A stretch of DNA of 64,000 nt from Pirellulales bacterium (GTDB lineage Bacteria > Planctomycetota > Planctomycetia > Pirellulales > JAEUIK01). Below, piece by piece: positions 8,073 through 16,842 of this stretch (positions are counted from its first letter, which is position 1; every line of letters begins with the position of its first letter). The position numbers and the translations under genes were made by a program. Under the pieces are notes generated by a model. That model saw only the letters and a program-made list of their open reading frames with translations. It was not told the origin of the DNA and searched no databases. The stretch covers positions 84,130 through 148,129 of the forward strand of contig JAIESQ010000019.1 in the NCBI GenBank assembly GCA_019745975.1. The letters run 5' to 3'.

Positions 8073-9364
8073 TCGCACTCTGGCTGGCATTGGCGGCACT
8101 CATGGGTGCGGGCTTGACCGCGTTGGCGGCGCATGCCCTCCGCGACCTTTCGAAGCACGAGCTCGAGCGCGTCGCCAACGAGCTCAAGGTCGCTCCAATT
8201 GCCTTGGAAGTCCAACAGCGCCGGCAAGAGGTCGCCCTCCTGGCGGAGACGCTGGTCGTCGTGCAAGTCACGATTTTCGCGTTCTTGCTGGGAACGTTCT
8301 TGATCCTCCACGGCTGGTTTGCGGGCATGCGTTGGCCGGCGGGCGCCGCGATTGTGTTGGCTGCCGTCGCGGTCGCTTCCGCGCTCACCGTTTGGTTACC
8401 TGCCGCGTTCACTCCGACGTGGGCCACGCCCTTCCTGCTGCGCACCTGGCCTCTGTGGCGGCTCGCGCTTACGGCTTTCGCGCCTTGCCTATCGCTAGCA
8501 CACGGCGTGGCCTGGCTGGCAGCGCGTCTCTGGAAGCCGACTTCCACGGCTCCGACCGAGGAATCGCTCGAAGAGGAAATCCTGACGATCGTCACCGAAG
8601 GCCAACGCGAAGGCCTGCTCGAGGAAGAAGCCCGCGAGATGATCGAAGGCGTGATCGAAATGGGGGATGCCACGGCCGGCGACATCATGACGCCGCGCAC
8701 CGACATGAACGCGATGCACGTGGCGATCTCGCTGCGCGACGCGGCCGCGGCCGTGGTCGAAGCAGGGCATTCGCGCATCCCGGTATACGACAAATCGCGC
8801 GACGATATTGTCGGCGTTCTCTACAGCAAGGACTTGTTGGCCGAACTGATCAAACCGGAGCATGAACAAGCGCCACTCGCCTCGCTGATTCGCGCCCCGG
8901 CGTTCGTGCCGGAAACCAAGCCGGTGAGCGACTTGCTCGAGGAATTCCAGAAGTCGCGCAATCACATGGCGATCGTACTCAACGAATTCGGGGGTGTGGC
9001 CGGGCTCGTGACGATCGAGGACGTGCTCGAGGAAATCGTCGGCGAAATCGTCGACGAGCATGACGAAGCGTTCGTCGATGGCCTCAAGCGTATCGACGAC
9101 CACACCAGCGAGGTGAGCGCTCGCATGAGCATCGAGGAGTTCAACGAGCGCCTCGGTCTGCAGTTACCAGAAGCGGGGGACTTCGATACTGTCGGCGGGT
9201 TTGTCTTCAACGAAATGGGCCATTTGCCGGCGCCCGGCGACCAGGTCGCGTGGCGCACTCTGCGGTTCACTGTGCTGGATATCTCGCGGCGGCGGATCGA
9301 GAAGCTGCGCGTCGAAGTGCTCGACTCCGCGCCAAAGGAGCCGGTGAGCGAAGAGACTCGCTAG
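8069..9364 (+). CDS. CorC/HlyC family membrane protein with CBS domain pair
   Basis: The 431-residue protein begins at the ATG of the ATGA overlap with ybeY; a GTG six bases upstream is less likely. N-terminal membrane helices (about residues 1-20, 65-165) replace the DUF21/CNNM region. A CBS pair follows, beginning GDIMTPRTDMNAM and including HSRIPVYDKSRDDIVGVLY and EFGGVAGLVTIEDVLEEIVGE. A C-terminal CorC_HlyC domain (GGFVFNEMGHLPAPGDQV) completes it. The family is linked to divalent cation, especially Mg2+ or Co2+, homeostasis. It closes the conserved phoH-pgpH-ybeY run. Confidence 0.88.
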   Translation: MIALWLALAALMGAGLTALAAHALRDLSKHELERVANELKVAPIALEVQQRRQEVALLAETLVVVQVTIFAFLLGTFLILHGWFAGMRWPAGAAIVLAAVAVASALTVWLPAAFTPTWATPFLLRTWPLWRLALTAFAPCLSLAHGVAWLAARLWKPTSTAPTEESLEEEILTIVTEGQREGLLEEEAREMIEGVIEMGDATAGDIMTPRTDMNAMHVAISLRDAAAAVVEAGHSRIPVYDKSRDDIVGVLYSKDLLAELIKPEHEQAPLASLIRAPAFVPETKPVSDLLEEFQKSRNHMAIVLNEFGGVAGLVTIEDVLEEIVGEIVDEHDEAFVDGLKRIDDHTSEVSARMSIEEFNERLGLQLPEAGDFDTVGGFVFNEMGHLPAPGDQVAWRTLRFTVLDISRRRIEKLRVEVLDSAPKEPVSEETR

Positions 9365-9520
9365 CACGCGACGTCGGCAACTCGGCACGTGCCGATGTAG
9401 GGACAAACCTGCAGCAAATAAGCACGCTGCGGAAACAGTTCAACATCCAACTTGCCGCGCCCGTTGACATTCGCAAGAATGGAACGAGCAGTTGCTTGGC
9501 GAAAAGGGGCATCGAAAGGA

Positions 9521-9988
9521 ATGCTGATCAACGTCGTGTTAGGCGACTGGAGCGTTTCACTGAGTGACGCGGGCTCGGTGGCTTCGCTCATTTCGCTGGT
9601 AATTTCCGTGTGCTCCTTTGCGGCGACGCTTTTCATTGCATCCAAAATCCGATCGATTACGAAGAACTTCCGCCAACTCGCACTTATACCGAAATGGCGG
9701 TCCAAACTTGTGGCATGCACCAAGAACCTCAAGAAATACCGCGGATCAAAAGATTGGTTGTCCTTTCGACAGCAGTGCGCCGCGATTCTGCCTGTGACGA
9801 GCGAGCTCGGAGTGCTGACCAGTGGTCCCGAGGAGAAATCGATCACTGCTGTACATTCGACCGCCGAGAGAATAGTCCAGCATGCTGGAACAGGCTTTCC
9901 CGAAGAATTGCCCGACGCACTGCTCACACAGTTAGCCGAGTTGATGAGCCGGCTCGATACTTTCTTGGACAAGAAGCACTGGAAATGA
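9521..9988 (+). CDS. Unrecognised single-helix membrane protein, first gene of a two-gene cassette
   Basis: I do not recognise this family. The 155-residue product (start at 9521; an ATG at 9479 in frame would add 14 residues) has one membrane helix, about residues 17-45. The rest is a cytosolic alpha-helical domain rich in Lys and Leu. A GAAAGGA sequence lies just upstream of the chosen start. Codon use is visibly more AT-tolerant than the flanking housekeeping genes. Its stop overlaps the next ATG (ATGA at 9985-9988), so the two genes are coupled. The pair interrupts the space between a corC-like gene and recO. Confidence 0.6.
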   Translation: MLINVVLGDWSVSLSDAGSVASLISLVISVCSFAATLFIASKIRSITKNFRQLALIPKWRSKLVACTKNLKKYRGSKDWLSFRQQCAAILPVTSELGVLTSGPEEKSITAVHSTAERIVQHAGTGFPEELPDALLTQLAELMSRLDTFLDKKHWK

Positions 9989-10350
9989 ACGACATCAACG
10001 ACACCCGTGTTTGGCAGCGCGTCGTCGAACGACTCGTTTCGATGACTTCCGCGGGAGAACTTGACTGGGAAGATTGGTCTGACAAGACCCATCGTCCCAA
10101 CGCAACGTCGCCATTGTACGTGGCTGAATACAAGCAGTGGGACATTTTGATATACCGGACCAAAGAAAAGTACTATTACGACGAAGACGTCTTTGAATGG
10201 CAATTCGACGTGTCAATGGAGATTGTTGAAGATAGCGGAGCCATCAAATGGACGCTACCGAAAGTGCCTGCTCGGAACCAGTTGATCGACTACATTGAGT
10301 ACAAGCGCGCACATGTTGATCAGCTCGTAAATGATTTATTGAATAGCTAG
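9985..10350 (+). CDS. Small acidic soluble protein, second gene of the cassette
   Basis: The 121-residue protein is coupled to the upstream membrane protein by an ATGA overlap. It has an N-terminal helix (VWQRVVERLVSMTSAGELDW), an antiparallel beta stretch with many aromatic residues (YVAEYKQWDILIYR, KYYYDEDVFEWQFDVSMEIV), and a C-terminal helix. This layout recalls small single-domain proteins common in bacterial accessory regions. I cannot name the family and no catalytic motif is visible. A role as an immunity, antitoxin or sensor partner of the membrane protein is only a guess from the arrangement. Confidence 0.65.
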   Translation: MNDINDTRVWQRVVERLVSMTSAGELDWEDWSDKTHRPNATSPLYVAEYKQWDILIYRTKEKYYYDEDVFEWQFDVSMEIVEDSGAIKWTLPKVPARNQLIDYIEYKRAHVDQLVNDLLNS

Positions 10351-10422
10351 TTCCATGTGTATGTACTCACGACAGGGTGTTAGCTGTCCGGACATTGCCA
10401 GCGCTGCCAAAAATTACTAGCA

Positions 10423-11184
10423 ATGGCAGCAGAGAAAGCAGTTGGGCTGGTACTGCGGGTGATCGACTTCAGCGAGTCGAGCGCGATTGTCACGATCTTC
10501 ACCCGCGAATTCGGCAAGATAAGCGGACTGGCCAAGGGGGGCCGACGGCTTAAAGGACCCTTCGAGTCTGCACTTGACCTCCTCTCTCGCGTTCGAGTAG
10601 TGTTCCTCCGCAAATCGTCGGAGACGCTCGACCTCCTGACCGAGGCCAAGCTCGAACGGCGGTTCCGTGGTCGCGATCGCGATCTGGTCAGCCTGTACGC
10701 GGGCTACTACGTGGCGGAGCTGCTTCGGGAGCTCACCGACGACTACGATCCTCATCCGGAACTTTTCGACGTCGCCGATGAAACGCTAATTGCCCTGGCT
10801 CATGATCCTGCGACCGCGGCACTCGTCTTGCGGTTCGAGCTGGCGGCATTGGTTTTGTTGGGACATCTCCCTTCGCTGAAGTACTGCGCCGAATGCGGTC
10901 AACCGGTCACCCCCATCGCCGGGCGAATTTCGTTCTCCCAGCGCAGCGGGGGAGTGCTGTGTCGTCGTTGTCGGCCAGGCAAACCGCAGGTGGTCTCGGT
11001 CAGCGCCGGGGTCGTGCGGGTGCTGGAGCACTTCGCCGATCTCGAGTCGGACTCCTGGAAGCGGCTCGAATGGGACCGCCGCACCCAGGGGGAGCTGCGG
11101 GCGGTGATGAACCACTATCTGGCGAACTTGCTGGGGCACCCGCCGCGCATGCATCGCTATTTGGGGCTGTTGCACGGTGGTTAG
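10423..11184 (+). CDS. recO: DNA repair protein RecO
   Basis: RecO helps load RecA at gaps with RecF/RecR and anneals single strands. The 253-residue protein has the N-terminal OB fold (AVGLVLRVIDFSESSAIVTI, FTREFGKISGLAKGGRR) and the helical C-terminal part. The zinc finger is Cys155-x2-Cys158 (YCAECG) and Cys180-x2-Cys183 (LCRRC). Length is typical. In the expected gene order it would follow the corC-like gene directly; here a two-gene cassette lies between them. Confidence 0.93.
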   Translation: MAAEKAVGLVLRVIDFSESSAIVTIFTREFGKISGLAKGGRRLKGPFESALDLLSRVRVVFLRKSSETLDLLTEAKLERRFRGRDRDLVSLYAGYYVAELLRELTDDYDPHPELFDVADETLIALAHDPATAALVLRFELAALVLLGHLPSLKYCAECGQPVTPIAGRISFSQRSGGVLCRRCRPGKPQVVSVSAGVVRVLEHFADLESDSWKRLEWDRRTQGELRAVMNHYLANLLGHPPRMHRYLGLLHGG

Positions 11185-11246
11185 CGCTTTTCGCTGGCTG
11201 GTTGTTGCGAACGCGGCGATCGGCCAACACTCCCCGACCGGCGGCA

Positions 11247-12578
11247 ATGCAGGTAAGTCCATGCGTCGGAGCATTGCCGGACGCGGTTGCGCAGGCTGTG
11301 GCCGCCGCCGCAACAAGTGCTGACGACAAGCCCAGCTTCCAACGTTCGCCCAGCATCCCCGATCGCGAATCTCGCGAGCCGCTTGTCGAACGCCCCGACC
11401 AGCCCGGCTGGCGCTTGCCTGGCGGATCGCTGCTGTTGTGTGGTGCTTTATTGACGTTTTCGCTAGCCGGCGTGGGCTGCGCGTCGACGGCCAGCGCGCC
11501 GACTGCAAAGGAGATCTTGCCGGGCCAATCGCTCCCCGACGAGGTCGCACGCCAGAAGGTCGAGCTCTACGACGACGAGCCGTTCTTCAAGCGCACGATG
11601 AGCAAAACGAAACTCGGGCTGCAAAAGCTCTTTGGCGTCGAGCCCAACGAAGCAATCGCACGGAAGCACTTCGGCGCCGGCGAAGCACTCTTTGAGCAGA
11701 AGGACTTCGACGCGGCTGCCAAACGGTTCCGCAAGGCGTCGAAGCGTTGGCCCGACTCGGCGCTGGAAGAAGACGCCATGTTCATGATGGCCGAATCGTG
11801 GTTCTTCGCCGAGCGCTACCCAAAGGCCAGCGACTCGTACATGAACATGATGAAGAAGTACGAGAATTCGCGATATCTCGACACGTCGGTCAGCCGGCAA
11901 TTCGCGATCGGCCGCTACTGGGAAGAGTCGGACCGCGTGAAGCACAAGCCGCTCATGATTCCTAATCTATTTGACAAGACGAAGCCCCTATTCGACACCC
12001 AGGGGAACGCGCTGGCGGCGCTAGAGAGCGTGCACTTGAACGACCCCACCGGGCCGCTGGCCGACGATGCGCTCGTCTGCGTGGCGAACGCCCACTTCCT
12101 CGACGAGCGTTACGAGGATGCGGACTTCAACTACAACCTGATCCGCGCGCACTACCCACAGAGCGAGCACCAGCGCGTGGCCCACCTGCTAGGGCTGCGG
12201 GCGAAGATGCGCAAGTATCAGGGTCCGTACTACGACGGCAAGCCGCTCGATCAGTCGGAAGAACTGATTCGCCAGATCAGTGTACGCTTTCCTGACGAGG
12301 TTCCAGATGAACAAGCGCGCCTGCGCAATGCGTCGCGCGTGATCCACGCGCAGCACGCCCAGCGCGATTATGAGACGGCCGAGTACTATGCCCGCACGCG
12401 GCACTACGGCGGGGCCCGCTATTACTACAAGCAGGTGATCGAGAACTACCCCGACACGCACTACGCCGAGCTGTCGCGGAAGCGCATCGACCAGTATCAG
12501 GGGCGGCCCGACAATCCGCCGAATCGGTTCAAATGGCTCGTGCAACTATTCCGCATGGGGCGCGATAACAATAACTAG
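11247..12578 (+). CDS. BamD/YfiO-like TPR outer-membrane lipoprotein
   Basis: The 443-residue product contains a hydrophobic stretch ending in a lipobox-like LAGVGC (Cys78). TPR-type helical repeats follow: GEALFEQKDFDAAAKRFRKASKRWPDS, AESWFFAERYPKASDSYMNM, and later ARYYYKQVIENYPDTHYAE. This resembles BamD, the lipoprotein of the outer-membrane protein assembly machine. The chosen ATG leaves about 55 residues before the signal, which is unusual; a TTG nearer the hydrophobic stretch may be the real start. The next gene is lptE-like, supporting an envelope role. The stop codon lies inside a dispersed palindromic repeat. Confidence 0.75.
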   Translation: MQVSPCVGALPDAVAQAVAAAATSADDKPSFQRSPSIPDRESREPLVERPDQPGWRLPGGSLLLCGALLTFSLAGVGCASTASAPTAKEILPGQSLPDEVARQKVELYDDEPFFKRTMSKTKLGLQKLFGVEPNEAIARKHFGAGEALFEQKDFDAAAKRFRKASKRWPDSALEEDAMFMMAESWFFAERYPKASDSYMNMMKKYENSRYLDTSVSRQFAIGRYWEESDRVKHKPLMIPNLFDKTKPLFDTQGNALAALESVHLNDPTGPLADDALVCVANAHFLDERYEDADFNYNLIRAHYPQSEHQRVAHLLGLRAKMRKYQGPYYDGKPLDQSEELIRQISVRFPDEVPDEQARLRNASRVIHAQHAQRDYETAEYYARTRHYGGARYYYKQVIENYPDTHYAELSRKRIDQYQGRPDNPPNRFKWLVQLFRMGRDNNN

Positions 12579-12604
12579 CGCGCGGGACACGTTCCGCAGC
12601 TAAT
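12575..12604 (+). repeat. REP-like palindrome, orientation A
   Basis: CTAGCGCGCGGGA, four bases, then TTCCGCAGCTAA. It is an imperfect palindrome matching copies at 16661, 18087 and 53247, and, inverted, at 16606 and 53192. Its first bases include the TAG stop of the upstream lipoprotein gene. Confidence 0.7.
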
Positions 12605-12633
12605 GAAACTGATTTGTCGACCAACAGCAACCG

Positions 12634-13161
12634 ATGAACCGACCCTTGCGCATCACCGTGATCGGAATGCTCCTGGCGACGCTGCCCGGTGGCTGCACGC
12701 CCTATCGGTTCGGCATTCGCTCGCTGTATCCGCCCGATATCCAAACGGTCTATGTGCCGGTGTTCACGTCGAACAGTTTTCGCCCGGCGCTGGGCGAGCG
12801 CTTGACCGAGGCGGTCGCCAAGGAGATCGAGCTGCGCACCCCGTACAAAGTCGTCGGCTCCCCGGAGGCCGACAGCATTCTTACGGGTCAGATCATCCGC
12901 GACACGAAACGGTTGACGATCGAAAGCCCAACTGATGAAGCCCGCGAGACCGAGATCGCCTTCGCGGTGCGCGTCACCTGGATCGACCGCAACGGCGGCA
13001 TGATCCACGAAGGAAATGTGCCCTTGCCGCCGGCTAGCGTTGACATCATGCAAACGGCCTTCGTCCATCCCGAAGTCGGGTCGTCGATCGCCACGGGCCA
13101 GCAAGAAGTGATCGACCGGTTGGCGCGGCAGATCGTTTCGCTGATGGAGTCGCCGTGGTAG
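12634..13161 (+). CDS. lptE: LptE-like LPS-assembly lipoprotein
   Basis: The 175-residue protein has a lipoprotein signal with lipobox LPGGC (Cys21). After this comes the family start CTPYRFGIRSLYPPDIQTVYVPVF, then ALGERLTEAVAKEIELRTPYKVV and a C-terminal amphipathic helix. LptE is the lipoprotein plug of LptD, which inserts lipopolysaccharide in the outer membrane. Sequence similarity in this family is low, but the order of elements fits. It follows a BamD-like gene and precedes folP by 10 bases. Confidence 0.8.
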   Translation: MNRPLRITVIGMLLATLPGGCTPYRFGIRSLYPPDIQTVYVPVFTSNSFRPALGERLTEAVAKEIELRTPYKVVGSPEADSILTGQIIRDTKRLTIESPTDEARETEIAFAVRVTWIDRNGGMIHEGNVPLPPASVDIMQTAFVHPEVGSSIATGQQEVIDRLARQIVSLMESPW

Positions 13162-13171
13162 TCTCGGTCGT

Positions 13172-14059
13172 ATGTTGACCGAGCGTTTTGCTGGCCGAGC
13201 AAGTCACTGGCGATTGGCGCGGCGGACGCTTCAGTTTCCGTGCCGCCCGCTGGTGATGGGCGTCGTCAATGTGACCCCCGACAGTTTTTCGGACGGCGGG
13301 CGGTTCTTGGCCCCGCAAGCAGCGATCGACCTTGCGTTGCGGTTGGCGGCCGACGGCGCCGATCTGATTGACATCGGTGGCGAGAGCACGCGCCCTTACA
13401 GCCAGCCGGTTTTGCCCGACGAGCAAGCGCGCCGAGTGCTGCCTGTAATTGAGGATCTTGTTGGCCGAGTCGGCGTGCCGATTTCAATCGATACCTCAAG
13501 CGCCGTTGTGGCGCGCGAGGCGCTGGCGGCCGGCGCCGAGATCGTCAACGACGTCACGGCCCTCGCGGGCGACGAAGACATGCTCGAAGTCGTCTTGCGC
13601 AGTCGCTGCGGTGTCTGTCTGATGCACATGCAGGGAACTCCCGCCACGATGCAGGACAATCCTCAATACGGCGATGTCGTGGCCGAAGTGCTCGACTACT
13701 TGCGCTGCCGGCGTGACGCGCTGCTGGCCGCCGGCGTACCACACGATTCGATCGCGCTTGATCCTGGCATTGGCTTCGGCAAGACACATCAGCACAATCT
13801 CACGCTGCTGGCGTCGGCTTACCGGTTGCATGAGCTGGGCTGCCCGGTGCTAGTAGGCCACTCACGCAAGGGATTCATCGCCAAGGTGCTCGCCGACAAG
13901 GAGGTTGATCGAACCGCCGGCAGTATTGGCGTGTCTTTGTCGTTGGCGGCCCAGGGTGTCCAGGTTATCCGCGTGCACGACGTAGCGGCGGTTCGCCAGG
14001 CGGTTTTGCTATTTGAAGCCACCGGTGGCATCGACGGTCGCGCCGCAGTCGTGGAGTAG
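13172..14059 (+). CDS. folP: Dihydropteroate synthase
   Basis: FolP condenses p-aminobenzoate with 6-hydroxymethyl-dihydropterin pyrophosphate in folate synthesis. The 295-residue TIM barrel shows every family motif: GVVNVTPDSFSDGG, DIGGESTRP, SIDTSSAVVAREAL, NDVTAL, CLMHMQGTPATMQ, DPGIGFGKTHQHN, VGHSRKGFI and a C-terminal RVHDV. The ATG at 13172 gives an N terminus about 25 residues before the first barrel strand. It lies ten bases after lptE and is probably co-transcribed. Confidence 0.95.
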   Translation: MLTERFAGRASHWRLARRTLQFPCRPLVMGVVNVTPDSFSDGGRFLAPQAAIDLALRLAADGADLIDIGGESTRPYSQPVLPDEQARRVLPVIEDLVGRVGVPISIDTSSAVVAREALAAGAEIVNDVTALAGDEDMLEVVLRSRCGVCLMHMQGTPATMQDNPQYGDVVAEVLDYLRCRRDALLAAGVPHDSIALDPGIGFGKTHQHNLTLLASAYRLHELGCPVLVGHSRKGFIAKVLADKEVDRTAGSIGVSLSLAAQGVQVIRVHDVAAVRQAVLLFEATGGIDGRAAVVE

Positions 14060-14164
14060 CGGCATTACACCGACGTTGACCCAACGCGGAATCTCGCGGA
14101 TACTCTTGTGTAGCTTTCGCTTACGTCGATCAAACCTGCCTCGACCTTTGGCTTGAATACTTCG

Positions 14165-15439
14165 ATGGCCGTCGTCCACGAGAACGACCTCTGGACCTAT
14201 TGCCACGACCTGGCCCGCCAGGCACGCGACGCCGCTGCCGAGCTGGCGAGCGTTTCGGGCGAGGTCAAGAACTCCTGGGTACTGCGAGCTGCCAGCGACC
14301 TGAGACGCCGCGCCGTCGAGCTCGTTGCTGCCAACGAAAAAGATCTTGCCGCGGCCCCGGGCTTTGGGCTTTCGGCTGCTCAGATCGATCGGCTGAAGCT
14401 CACACCGGCCGGAGTCGAGAAGCTCGCCCACGCGCTGCATGAAGTAGTCGCCCTGCCCGACCCTGTCGGCGAGCTGATCGAAGGCTCGGTCCGCCCGAAT
14501 GGCCTCGAAGTACAAAAAGTGCGCGTGCCACTGGGGGTGGTGTTCTTCATTTACGAGTCGCGCCCTGAGGTGACGGTCGACGCCGCGGCGCTGTGCGTCA
14601 AGAGCGGCAATGCCGTGATCCTGCGTGGCGGGAAGGAAGCTGCCCATTCGAACCGCGCCCTGCACGAAGTGCTGCTCGACGCGGCCCGCGCGACAGGCGT
14701 TCCCGAGCACGCCGTTCAATTGGTGACGACGACCGATCGCGACGCTGTCGGGCACCTGCTGAGCTTGTCGGAGTACATCACGGTTGCCATCCCGCGTGGT
14801 GGCGAAGGGCTGATTCGCCGCGTCGTCGATGAGGCGCGGATGCCCGTGATTAAACACTTCACTGGCAACTGCCACGTGTACGTCGATCGCAGTGCTGACC
14901 TGGCGATGGCCGAGCGCATTGTCGTAAATGCCAAGTGTCAGCGGCTGGGAGTATGCAACGCGGCCGAGTCGCTACTGGTACACGCCGACGTGGCGGCCGG
15001 GTTTCTGCCAGAGATTGCTCGGCGCCTGACGGATCGTGGCATCGAATTGCGCGGCGACGCCGCGACTCGCAAGCTCGTGGCGTCGGCCATCGCGGCCAGC
15101 GAGGAAGACTGGTCGACCGAGTACTTGGGGCCGATCCTGTCGGTCAAAGTCGTCGGGTCGCTCGACGAAGCGATCGCGCATATCAATCGCTACGGTTCGC
15201 AACACACCGACGCGATTGTCGCCACGGAATTGGCGGCTTGCCGCGAGTTCGCGCGGCGCGTCGATAGTTCTGCCGTGATCATCAACGCCAGCACGCGGTT
15301 CAACGATGGCGGCCAACTTGGCCTGGGCGCCGAGATCGGCATCAGCACCGACAAGCTGCACGCCCGCGGGCCTTGCGGTCTGAAAGAGCTGACAACGTAC
15401 AAGTATGTCGTGTACGGAAGCGGACAAATCAGGCAGTAG
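14165..15439 (+). CDS. proA: Gamma-glutamyl phosphate reductase
   Basis: ProA reduces gamma-glutamyl phosphate to glutamate semialdehyde in proline synthesis. The 424-residue aldehyde-dehydrogenase-fold protein includes [33 protein letters not shown], and the catalytic cysteine segment [15 protein letters not shown]. It ends with the characteristic [24 protein letters not shown]. The ATG at 14165 is preferred over an in-frame TTG at 14153. No proB neighbour is present. Confidence 0.95.
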   Translation: MAVVHENDLWTYCHDLARQARDAAAELASVSGEVKNSWVLRAASDLRRRAVELVAANEKDLAAAPGFGLSAAQIDRLKLTPAGVEKLAHALHEVVALPDPVGELIEGSVRPNGLEVQKVRVPLGVVFFIYESRPEVTVDAAALCVKSGNAVILRGGKEAAHSNRALHEVLLDAARATGVPEHAVQLVTTTDRDAVGHLLSLSEYITVAIPRGGEGLIRRVVDEARMPVIKHFTGNCHVYVDRSADLAMAERIVVNAKCQRLGVCNAAESLLVHADVAAGFLPEIARRLTDRGIELRGDAATRKLVASAIAASEEDWSTEYLGPILSVKVVGSLDEAIAHINRYGSQHTDAIVATELAACREFARRVDSSAVIINASTRFNDGGQLGLGAEIGISTDKLHARGPCGLKELTTYKYVVYGSGQIRQ

Positions 15440-15505
15440 TGGCTAGTAGCCAGTCGTAAGTGGGTAGCTAACCGCGGCAACCGACGAACTAACCACTAGC
15501 CACTA
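15437..15505. repeat. Inverted repeat TAGTGGCTAGT ... ACTAGCCACTA
   Basis: A perfect 11-base inverted repeat spans 15437-15447 and 15495-15505, with about 47 bases between arms. The left arm contains the proA stop codon. The arms are too far apart for a classical terminator. They look like a dispersed intergenic repeat inserted in two orientations. Confidence 0.55.
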
Positions 15506-15529
15506 ACATCTAGCCACGACTTGTCACGG

Positions 15530-16471
15530 ATGACACCCGATCACTCGCCCGACAACGCCGGCAGCAGCAACCTCGCGCAGCGCGACCAACTGCTTGCCTT
15601 GCGCGCGATGCACAAGTCGATCGCCGAGGCGCTCGCCGCACGGCTATCGCGGTTGCTGAATCACGCGATTGCCGTGCGCTTGACTGACGTTGATGCGACG
15701 ACTCACCTGCAGTTCGTCAACAGCCTGGAGCGGCCGACGTTCGTCTGCCGCCTCGGGGCCGACGAGTCGCGGCACAAGCTGGCGCTGGAAATCAATCACT
15801 CGATTCTCTATCCGCTGCTCGATTGCCTGTTGGGGGGCGATCCGACAGCCCAGCGTGTTCACATCCCGCACCGCCCGCTGACGGATATCGAGCGGCGCCT
15901 TGCCGCGCGAGTCGTTGGCGTGGCCGTCGAAGTGCTCACCGCTGGTTGGGAGAGCAATTCCCGCGAAGAGCGATTGGGTGCGAAGTGTCTGCCGATCGAG
16001 TGCGTCGCGTCCAATCCTGCCCAGACACGCGTCGCCGGCGACGACGAACAGGTCGTGCTGATCACGTTTGAAGTCGAACTTGGCCCGCGACGCGGCATGT
16101 TGAACTTGTGCCTCCCCTGGCCTGCGATAACTGCCTTCGTGGGTGAGTTGCCGCAGCCGTTTGTGCCTGACGCGTGTGCTGCCGCGGCCGACTGCGCTGG
16201 CGACGATTCGCACCCTGCGCAGGCTTGCGGAGCCCTGGTCGAATTGGTCGTGGAGGTCGACGCCGGTCACATCTCGCGGCAGGACTTGCAAGCCCTGGCC
16301 ACGGGTGACATCATCACGACTTCGCAGGCCGCCGACGACCCATTGGTCGCTTCGGTCGACGGTAAGCCGGAGTTTCTCGTGCGTCCCGGCTCGCTCGGCG
16401 GGCAGCGAGCCATCGAAGTGATCCGCCCAGTGGGACCTCAAGAAGCCGACACAGCACGCCGCGCCGGTTGA
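15530..16471 (+). CDS. fliM: FliM-like flagellar motor switch protein, lone gene
   Basis: The 313-residue protein shows the FliM middle domain: LRAMHKSIAEALAARLSRLL, ILYPLLDCLLGGDP and LTDIERRLAARVVGVAVEVL. A C-terminal SPOA (FliN-like) domain follows at about 240-305 (LVELVVEVDAGHISRQDLQAL, GDIITT, VDGKPEFLVRPG). FliM forms the C-ring of the flagellar switch. The N terminus is hydrophilic and lacks the LSQ-x-EIDALL peptide that binds phospho-CheY. No other flagellar gene is in the window. The ATG at 15530 is preferred over an upstream TTG. Confidence 0.78.
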   Translation: MTPDHSPDNAGSSNLAQRDQLLALRAMHKSIAEALAARLSRLLNHAIAVRLTDVDATTHLQFVNSLERPTFVCRLGADESRHKLALEINHSILYPLLDCLLGGDPTAQRVHIPHRPLTDIERRLAARVVGVAVEVLTAGWESNSREERLGAKCLPIECVASNPAQTRVAGDDEQVVLITFEVELGPRRGMLNLCLPWPAITAFVGELPQPFVPDACAAAADCAGDDSHPAQACGALVELVVEVDAGHISRQDLQALATGDIITTSQAADDPLVASVDGKPEFLVRPGSLGGQRAIEVIRPVGPQEADTARRAG

Positions 16472-16507
16472 GTGGCAGTCGATTGAAGCAGGAGTTAGCA
16501 CCACGAC

Positions 16508-16597
16508 ATGTTCATCTCAGTTGTCGGAGTTCTGGTCATTACGTTGCTCGTATTCCTGGCGATAGGCCTGACGGCGAAGATCGTTTTCGGCCCGTAA
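16508..16597 (+). CDS. 29-residue single-span membrane peptide
   Basis: An ATG preceded by GGAG (16491-16494) opens a 29-codon frame. Its product is almost entirely one membrane helix (ISVVGVLVITLLVFLAIGLTA) followed by KIVFGP. It lies 36 bases after the FliM-like gene on the same strand. A clean hydrophobic stretch with a start, a possible ribosome site and a stop is suggestive but not proof. Function unknown. Confidence 0.45.
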   Translation: MFISVVGVLVITLLVFLAIGLTAKIVFGP

Positions 16598-16605
16598 GCA
16601 TTCCT

Positions 16606-16690
16606 GTAAGTCGCGGAGCTTGCTCCGTGCGCTAGCTTGTGAGATTCCGCGTCGATCCCGCTAGCGCGCGGGATAAATCCCGCGGCTAAC
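16606..16690. repeat. Paired REP-like palindromes (BIME-like)
   Basis: An orientation-B copy at 16606-16636 (TAAGTCGCGGAGC, then TTGCTCCGTGCGCTAGC) and an orientation-A copy at 16661-16690 (CTAGCGCGCGGGA, then TCCCGCGGCTAA) face each other. The linker contains GATTCCGCGTCGATC. The same B-linker-A order and a similar linker occur at 53192-53276. Confidence 0.7.
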
Positions 16691-16842
16691 TGAATGCGTG
16701 TGATGCGCGTCGGTTGGACCCTATCCCCCCGGCTGGCTGGTGCGTAGGATGGAAGCGAGCAGCCGGGCCTCGCACGGGGCATGAAACCAACGCCCGGCAA
16801 CTCTCTTCCCCCGAGGCGCGCCCGAAAACCGCCTCGCATTCG

